Below are positions 60,457-64,000 of a stretch of 64,000 bases of DNA, one piece after another. How positions within the stretch are numbered: the stretch's first letter is position 1; the number at the start of each line of letters is the position of its first letter. The translations under genes were made by a program, and so were the position numbers. The DNA is from Pseudomaricurvus sp965662505 (GTDB lineage: Bacteria > Pseudomonadota > Gammaproteobacteria > Pseudomonadales > Cellvibrionaceae), in the NCBI RefSeq assembly GCF_965662505.1, contig NZ_CBFIHX010000002.1:1-64000 (forward strand), in the 5' to 3' direction. A model generated the notes under the pieces. The model was given only the letters and a program-made list of their open reading frames with translations, was not told the DNA's origin and did not search any database.

Positions 60457-60828
60457 GTCCGTGAGGATGTTCTCCAAGGTGCGGTGCATCTCTGATGGCC
60501 GCTGGTTGCGTCCCACCAGCTCCCGCAGTCGGGACTGGTGGTCAATGCTGTTGGCGCGACACTCAACCCCAATAAAGTGATTCTTCTGATGGGCAATCTT
60601 GCCGTGCATCTTGATGGGGTCACCGTCGTCAGTTTCCAGTGTGAGTACGATTTCCTCTCCCTGATCTACCTCGTATCTGTGGATCAAAGCCACCAAAGCG
60701 CCGTTGAACGACAGGTCGATGATGTGCACAGGCCATTTTTGGTGGGTGGTAATCATAGAAGCATGGCCGCGAAAGCCTACCCGAGGGAAGTATCGACGCT
60801 CCTGTGATTTCATACCGACTACGGTCAT
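60442..60828 (-). CDS. PilZ-domain c-di-GMP-binding protein
   Basis: 128 residues, a single PilZ domain (about 8-105). The binding arginines lie in ERRYFPRVGF and the second motif is DLSFNGALV (D/NxSxxG). It should bind c-di-GMP. A short helical tail follows. Its target is unknown. It is downstream of the second PilZ gene on the same strand, with a 92-base gap. Confidence 0.9.
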   Translation of the reverse strand: MTVVGMKSQERRYFPRVGFRGHASMITTHQKWPVHIIDLSFNGALVALIHRYEVDQGEEIVLTLETDDGDPIKMHGKIAHQKNHFIGVECRANSIDHQSRLRELVGRNQRPSEMHRTLENILTDNDEL

Positions 60829-60920
60829 TCTGCCTCCTCGTGGGTGTTGGTCATGATGTTTTCGATAGGTAAGTGAGATAGTTAAGTTTTAGAGAACCAT
60901 GCTTTAGATAACCGCATAAA

Positions 60921-61322
60921 TCAGTCGGGATTAATCAGCGCATGCAGCTCGCGATCGGCAGCCTCGGAATCTCCCAGGTTCAGCTCGATGAGTCTGCGCA
61001 GGTGACTCAGGCTAACCGGGTCAATGCGCTCTACGATAAACCCCATCCAGCCTTCCTTGCGCCAGGACAAACGTGCCACCAGCTCAATGAGCGAGTCATC
61101 GGACAGGGCAATGGTGACATCCACCGGCAGGTTTTCATCCAGTGAGCAGTGCTCTGGCTCAGTAATCAGCAAGCCTTTCATCGAGATGTCCAGCAACTGG
61201 CTGGGCCAGCGCAGGGTGTCCTGTTGGATCGAGGTGTCGGCATCAAAAGGAATTCGGCTGAAGCGTCTGCGTTCAGAGTGACTGGTTCCGGATTTTGGGT
61301 CGCTTGCTGGGGGTGTGGCCAC
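60921..61322 (-). CDS. PilZ-domain protein
   Basis: 133 residues. ERRRFSRIPFD is the RxxxR motif and LLDISMKGLLI is the D-x-S-x-x-G motif; the beta-barrel ends near residue 105 (GWMGFIVERID). It starts with GTG at 61320-61322 with no clear Shine-Dalgarno. With the neighbouring PilZ gene it makes a tandem pair about 30% alike by eye. It is divergent from the btuB region. Confidence 0.9.
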   Translation of the reverse strand: MATPPASDPKSGTSHSERRRFSRIPFDADTSIQQDTLRWPSQLLDISMKGLLITEPEHCSLDENLPVDVTIALSDDSLIELVARLSWRKEGWMGFIVERIDPVSLSHLRRLIELNLGDSEAADRELHALINPD

Positions 61323-61473
61323 GATCGGTTGCCCTATTTATTAGTGTGCTTGTTTCCTCTTAGTGTAGAAGCCTTTTAATCGACGACAGGATTTTTTTGA
61401 GGCCAATTGCACGCAGTTCGCAGTTTTTGTGGTTTGGAATTCATATTCGACCAGCCTGAAAGCTGCATTTCTG

Positions 61474-61530
61474 TGAGCGTTTATGTCAATTCAAGGTGGG
61501 TTTTCACTGCTTTATTGATATAAACGCTCA
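61474..61530. repeat. 17-bp inverted repeat upstream of the btuB promoter
   Basis: TGAGCGTTTATGTCAAT (61474-61490) and ATTGATATAAACGCTCA (61514-61530) are reverse complements at 16 of 17 positions; the mismatch is a G-T wobble. The 23-base loop is T/G-rich. It ends seven bases before the -35 box, so it is outside the btuB transcript. Confidence 0.8.
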
Positions 61531-61537
61531 TCAAGTC

Positions 61538-61566
61538 TTGACTAAACAATGGGTGAACCTTAGTCT
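61538..61566 (+). promoter_or_regulatory. Probable btuB promoter
   Basis: TTGACT (61538-61543), a 17-base spacer and TAGTCT (61561-61566). Transcription would start near 61573, at the 5' edge of the riboswitch. The -10 is a poor match, the -35 a good one. Confidence 0.5.
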
Positions 61567-61575
61567 GCGCGGCGT

Positions 61576-61720
61576 TATTAAAGGTGCTTGGTGACCGGTT
61601 TTCCGGAAGCTGAGGTAAACGGGAAGAGTGGTGCGCTCGGTCACACGAGTTATGCCAACGCTGCCCCCGCAACGGTGATTGATCTGTCAGCAGATCATAA
61701 GCCCGATACCGGCCTTGAAT
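61576..61720 (+). promoter_or_regulatory. Cobalamin (adenosylcobalamin) riboswitch
   Basis: The conserved B12-element blocks occur in order: GGTGCTTGGTGACCGG (from 61582), GAAGCTGAGGTAAACGGGAA (from 61606), GCCAACGCTGCCCCCGCAACGG (61654-61675, core shown in part), and AAGCCCGATACCGGCC (61699-61714). A GATCTG/CAGATC hairpin (61681-61696) lies between. Downstream, CACGTTG/CAACGTG (61725-61753) and GATGAAGC/GCTTTATC (61760-61780) may form the expression platform; no T-tract follows, so control of translation is more likely than termination. It regulates the btuB receptor that follows. Confidence 0.95.
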
Positions 61721-61934
61721 AACTCACGTTGCCCGGCTCACCGGATCAACGTGCTTAACGATGAAGCGGAGGGCTTTATCGGTAGGATTCGAGGCTATCC
61801 TTTCCTTATATCAGCATAAGCCGGTATAAAAACAGCCTCCTTCCCTGCTCTTTGTCCTCCCTCAATCACGTCATTACTGCCGCAATACCCTCTGAACCTT
61901 TCAAGCAGAGGCCGGCAAAAGATTGGGGAACACC

Positions 61935-63761
61935 ATGTATAAACAAACTCTATTAGCCGCTGCACTCGCAGGCCTTACTTCGTTACCTTCACAGGCAGAG
62001 ATCGATAAAAGCTCCAGCCTGGAAGAAATGGTTGTAACAGCTCACCGTATTCCTGTTCAGATCAGCCGAATTGGCTCATCCGTTAGCGTGCTGTCGGCAG
62101 CCGATATTGAGGCCAAAGGACAGTTGTCCGCGGCTGATTTGCTGAGAACTTTGCCAGGGATTGCGGTGAGCAATACCGGTGGTATGGGCAAGCAAACCAC
62201 TCTGCGTATCCGTGGAGAAGAAGGCTACCGCACCGTAGTTTATGTCGATGGCGTAAAAATTTCGGATCCTACGGGAACACAGGTAGGCCCTCGATTTGCT
62301 CATCTGATGACCAGTGAGATTGAGCGAATCGAAGTGCTGCGTGGTCCACAGGGGATGATGTACGGTGCCGATGCCGGTGGGGTGGTGAATATTACAACCA
62401 AGCGTCCGACTCAGGCTTTGGAAGGCGATGTCAGCGCTGAATACGGCCGCTACGACACCCGTAACCTGAGCGCGAATCTGCGTGGCAAAGTAGAATCTTT
62501 TGATTATTCCATCAGCGCCAGTGATGTATCGACCGATGGCTTCAATGCTCGTGATGACGATACTGTTTTGGCGGATGATGACGGCTACGACAATACTTCG
62601 CTGAATGCTTCATTAGGCTGGGATGCGACCGAAGCTCTTCGTTTCGAGCTGGATGTTCGGGATGTGGACAGCTACAACGAGTACGATGGTTCTTTTGGCA
62701 GTACCGACAGAGCCAGTGACTACGAGCAGACCACGGGTTTGTTGAGAGCTATTTATGAAGGTGAAAATCATACTCAACAGCTCAGTTATTCGGCCAACAA
62801 AGTTGACCGTCAGCTGTATACCGATGGTCTGAAAACCTATGTCTATGAAGGTACTCTGGACACCGTTTCTTATCTTGGTTCCTTCAAGCTCTCTGAGCAA
62901 AACACCTTGGTTTTAGGCGTTGATGACGAGAAGCAGCGCGATAAGCTGAATCATACCAAGCAGGACCAGCTTGGGATCTACGCTGAATGGCAGGGCCAGT
63001 TCACGGATCAGTGGTCTTACAGTGCGGGTGTTCGTCACGACGATAACGATGCTTTCGGTGAGCATACGACCTATCGACTGACCACCGCATATGTGCAATC
63101 TTTGAGCGATGGTAATTACCTCAAGTACAAAGCATCCTACGGTACCGGTTTTCGCGCACCCAGTTTGTACGAGCAGAACTACAACGCAAACTCTGTGGCA
63201 AAAACAGTTTTGACGGAAGAAACCAGCGAAGGCTTCGATGTGGGTGTGGAATTACACACCGCCAGCGGGCACTTATTTGAAGTTGTGTATTTCAATCAGG
63301 AAATTGACGACGCTATTGATTTTGATGTGGTGGGTTACACTGGCTACATGCAAGAAGATGGTCTGAGTCGTTCTAAAGGGGTTGAGCTCAATTCGGAGCT
63401 GGTATTGAATGATCATCTGAGTTTGTTGGCCAATGCGACGTATAATGACACTGCGACCTCTACCGGTGAACAGCGTGCTCGTCGTCCAAGACAGGTGTTT
63501 AATGTCGGTCTGCAAGCCATGATGTTGAGTGAGCGGTTGCGAGTCAATGCAGATGTCAGAGGTTCTTACAATGCGATTGATAACGATGGCAGCAAGCTGG
63601 ATGAGTACGAAGTGCTGAACGTGTCGGCTACTTACTTTGTCATGCCGCAGATGGAAGTTTACGTGCGTGGCGAAAATGTCATGAATGCCGACTACCAGGA
63701 AGTTAATCATTACAACACCAGCAAAGCTGCGCTGTACGGCGGTGTTCGTTATCGCTTTTAG
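61935..63761 (+). CDS. btuB: TonB-dependent vitamin B12 receptor BtuB
   Basis: 608 residues from the ATG at 61935 (an in-frame TTG at 61923 is less likely). Signal peptide with cleavage near LPSQA (about residue 20), a TonB box (EEMVVTA), the plug domain (about 35-150: ADLLRTLPGIAVSNTGG, RTVVYVDGVKI, RGPQGMMYGADAGGVVNI) and a 22-strand barrel ending in aromatic Phe (RYRF). Size and the riboswitch point to BtuB. The Asp-rich loops near 195-215 could bind calcium, as in BtuB (inference). Confidence 0.95.
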   Translation: MYKQTLLAAALAGLTSLPSQAEIDKSSSLEEMVVTAHRIPVQISRIGSSVSVLSAADIEAKGQLSAADLLRTLPGIAVSNTGGMGKQTTLRIRGEEGYRTVVYVDGVKISDPTGTQVGPRFAHLMTSEIERIEVLRGPQGMMYGADAGGVVNITTKRPTQALEGDVSAEYGRYDTRNLSANLRGKVESFDYSISASDVSTDGFNARDDDTVLADDDGYDNTSLNASLGWDATEALRFELDVRDVDSYNEYDGSFGSTDRASDYEQTTGLLRAIYEGENHTQQLSYSANKVDRQLYTDGLKTYVYEGTLDTVSYLGSFKLSEQNTLVLGVDDEKQRDKLNHTKQDQLGIYAEWQGQFTDQWSYSAGVRHDDNDAFGEHTTYRLTTAYVQSLSDGNYLKYKASYGTGFRAPSLYEQNYNANSVAKTVLTEETSEGFDVGVELHTASGHLFEVVYFNQEIDDAIDFDVVGYTGYMQEDGLSRSKGVELNSELVLNDHLSLLANATYNDTATSTGEQRARRPRQVFNVGLQAMMLSERLRVNADVRGSYNAIDNDGSKLDEYEVLNVSATYFVMPQMEVYVRGENVMNADYQEVNHYNTSKAALYGGVRYRF

Positions 63762-63809
63762 TTGACGTTGTTTATATAAGCCCCTGTCAAATGATGGGGG
63801 TTGTTATTG

Positions 63810-63835
63810 AAAAGGAGGGGAAACCCTCCTTTTTT
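63810..63835 (+). terminator. Intrinsic terminator between btuB and the permease gene
   Basis: AAAAGGAGGG (63810-63819) and CCCTCCTTTT (63824-63833) pair perfectly around a GAAA tetraloop, and T continues to 63835. It lies 49 bases after btuB and 11 before the next ATG, so it should reduce transcription of the permease relative to the receptor. Confidence 0.88.
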
Positions 63836-63846
63836 CCGGGAAATTT

Positions 63847-64000
63847 ATGAAACGCACACAGCCCAAAAAGCTTCTGCTTATCCTCTTGGTGATGCTGCCA
63901 TTAAGTCTAATGGTAGGGCTGGTTGTGGGGCCGGAAATCATTTTGCCTTTTATATCGGGGTCGGAATCCCAAACCTTTTCAAACCAGCTTATTGTTGAGC
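63847..64000 (+). CDS. FecCD/BtuC-type permease, N-terminal fragment
   Basis: The frame runs from ATG 63847 to the window end (51 codons). A basic start (MKRTQPKK) is followed by a membrane helix (LLLILLVMLPLSLMVGLVVG) and a short amphipathic stretch ending NQLIVE, just where BtuC-type permeases continue with the IRLPR motif. Position after btuB under a B12 riboswitch supports BtuC, but the part seen is too short to exclude a siderophore permease. Confidence 0.7.
   Translation, partial: MKRTQPKKLLLILLVMLPLSLMVGLVVGPEIILPFISGSESQTFSNQLIVE

Larger units (their letters stand above)
61323..61573. other. Region upstream of the cobalamin riboswitch
   Basis: 251 bases without a gene, divergent between the second PilZ gene and btuB. 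It holds a long inverted repeat (61474-61530) and the probable btuB promoter (61538-61566). Confidence 0.6.

Noticed and set aside
1..64000. CRISPR arrays, insertion sequences, prophage, rRNA or tRNA genes
   Set aside because: Looked for on both strands; none seen. The repeats present are short local tandem copies without spacers of uniform length or cas genes.

Overview
The window is a contiguous stretch of chromosome from a gammaproteobacterium. Gene order and protein sequences resemble the Pseudomonadales/Cellvibrionales side of the class, probably a marine lineage. The signs are mreBCD-maf-rng-yhdP, the lptCAB-rpoN-hpf-ptsN-rapZ-npr cluster, ibaG-murA-hisG-hisD, degS-zapG-zapE-rplM-rpsI-petA-petBC-sspAB, a short-form HisG, and a radA/DnaT-like/P-like neighbourhood. 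The taxonomic placement is inference. No rRNA, tRNA, IS element, prophage or CRISPR array was seen; almost everything is vertically inherited core genome.

Layout. 0-3.4 kb: the end of an EAL-domain protein, an orphan membrane sensor kinase, CysZ and a PA4642-type small protein. 3.4-6.7 kb: gatCAB on the minus strand. 7.2-16 kb: cell-shape genes mreBCD, then maf/yhdE, rng and yhdP on the plus strand. 16-26.2 kb: a long minus-strand block with darP, mgtE and the LPS-export/nitrogen-PTS cluster, ending in a Ca/Na antiporter. 26.5-31.3 kb: mlaC, ibaG, murA, hisG and hisD on the plus strand. 31.4-33.3 kb: degS and zapG (minus). 33.9-41.1 kb: zapE, ribosomal proteins L13 and S9, the cytochrome bc1 complex, the stringent starvation proteins and two small genes. 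41.2-45.8 kb: cysK (minus), a Yip1-like membrane protein (plus), and an M48 peptidase plus LemA (minus). 46.2-49.9 kb: thiolase and parC (plus). 50-53.4 kb: aceK and glpD (minus). 53.5-58.9 kb: polysaccharide deacetylase and HD-GYP (plus), then a Bax-like glucosaminidase and two replication-restart-like genes (minus). 58.9-61.3 kb: radA (plus) and two PilZ proteins (minus). 61.5-64 kb: a cobalamin riboswitch driving a BtuB-type receptor and the start of a BtuC-type permease.

The most unusual features are these. (1) mreC has no conventional start codon at its conserved N-terminus; the conserved Lys-Pro-Leu-Phe-Ser block is preceded by ATC with an ideal Shine-Dalgarno. (2) Cytochrome b and cytochrome c1 are one 739-residue ORF with extra membrane helices at the joint. 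(3) Two normally conserved clusters are reduced: kdsC is missing between kdsD and lptC, and only mlaC remains of mlaFEDCB. (4) A primosomal protein carries three tandem DnaT-type domains and overlaps a lambda-P-like gene by 89 bp. (5) Short tandem repeats with periods of 15-24 bp recur at gene boundaries at about eight places, several overlapping stop codons. (6) A 17-bp inverted repeat abuts the promoter of the B12 riboswitch. No clearly new multi-gene system such as a defence or secretion island was found.
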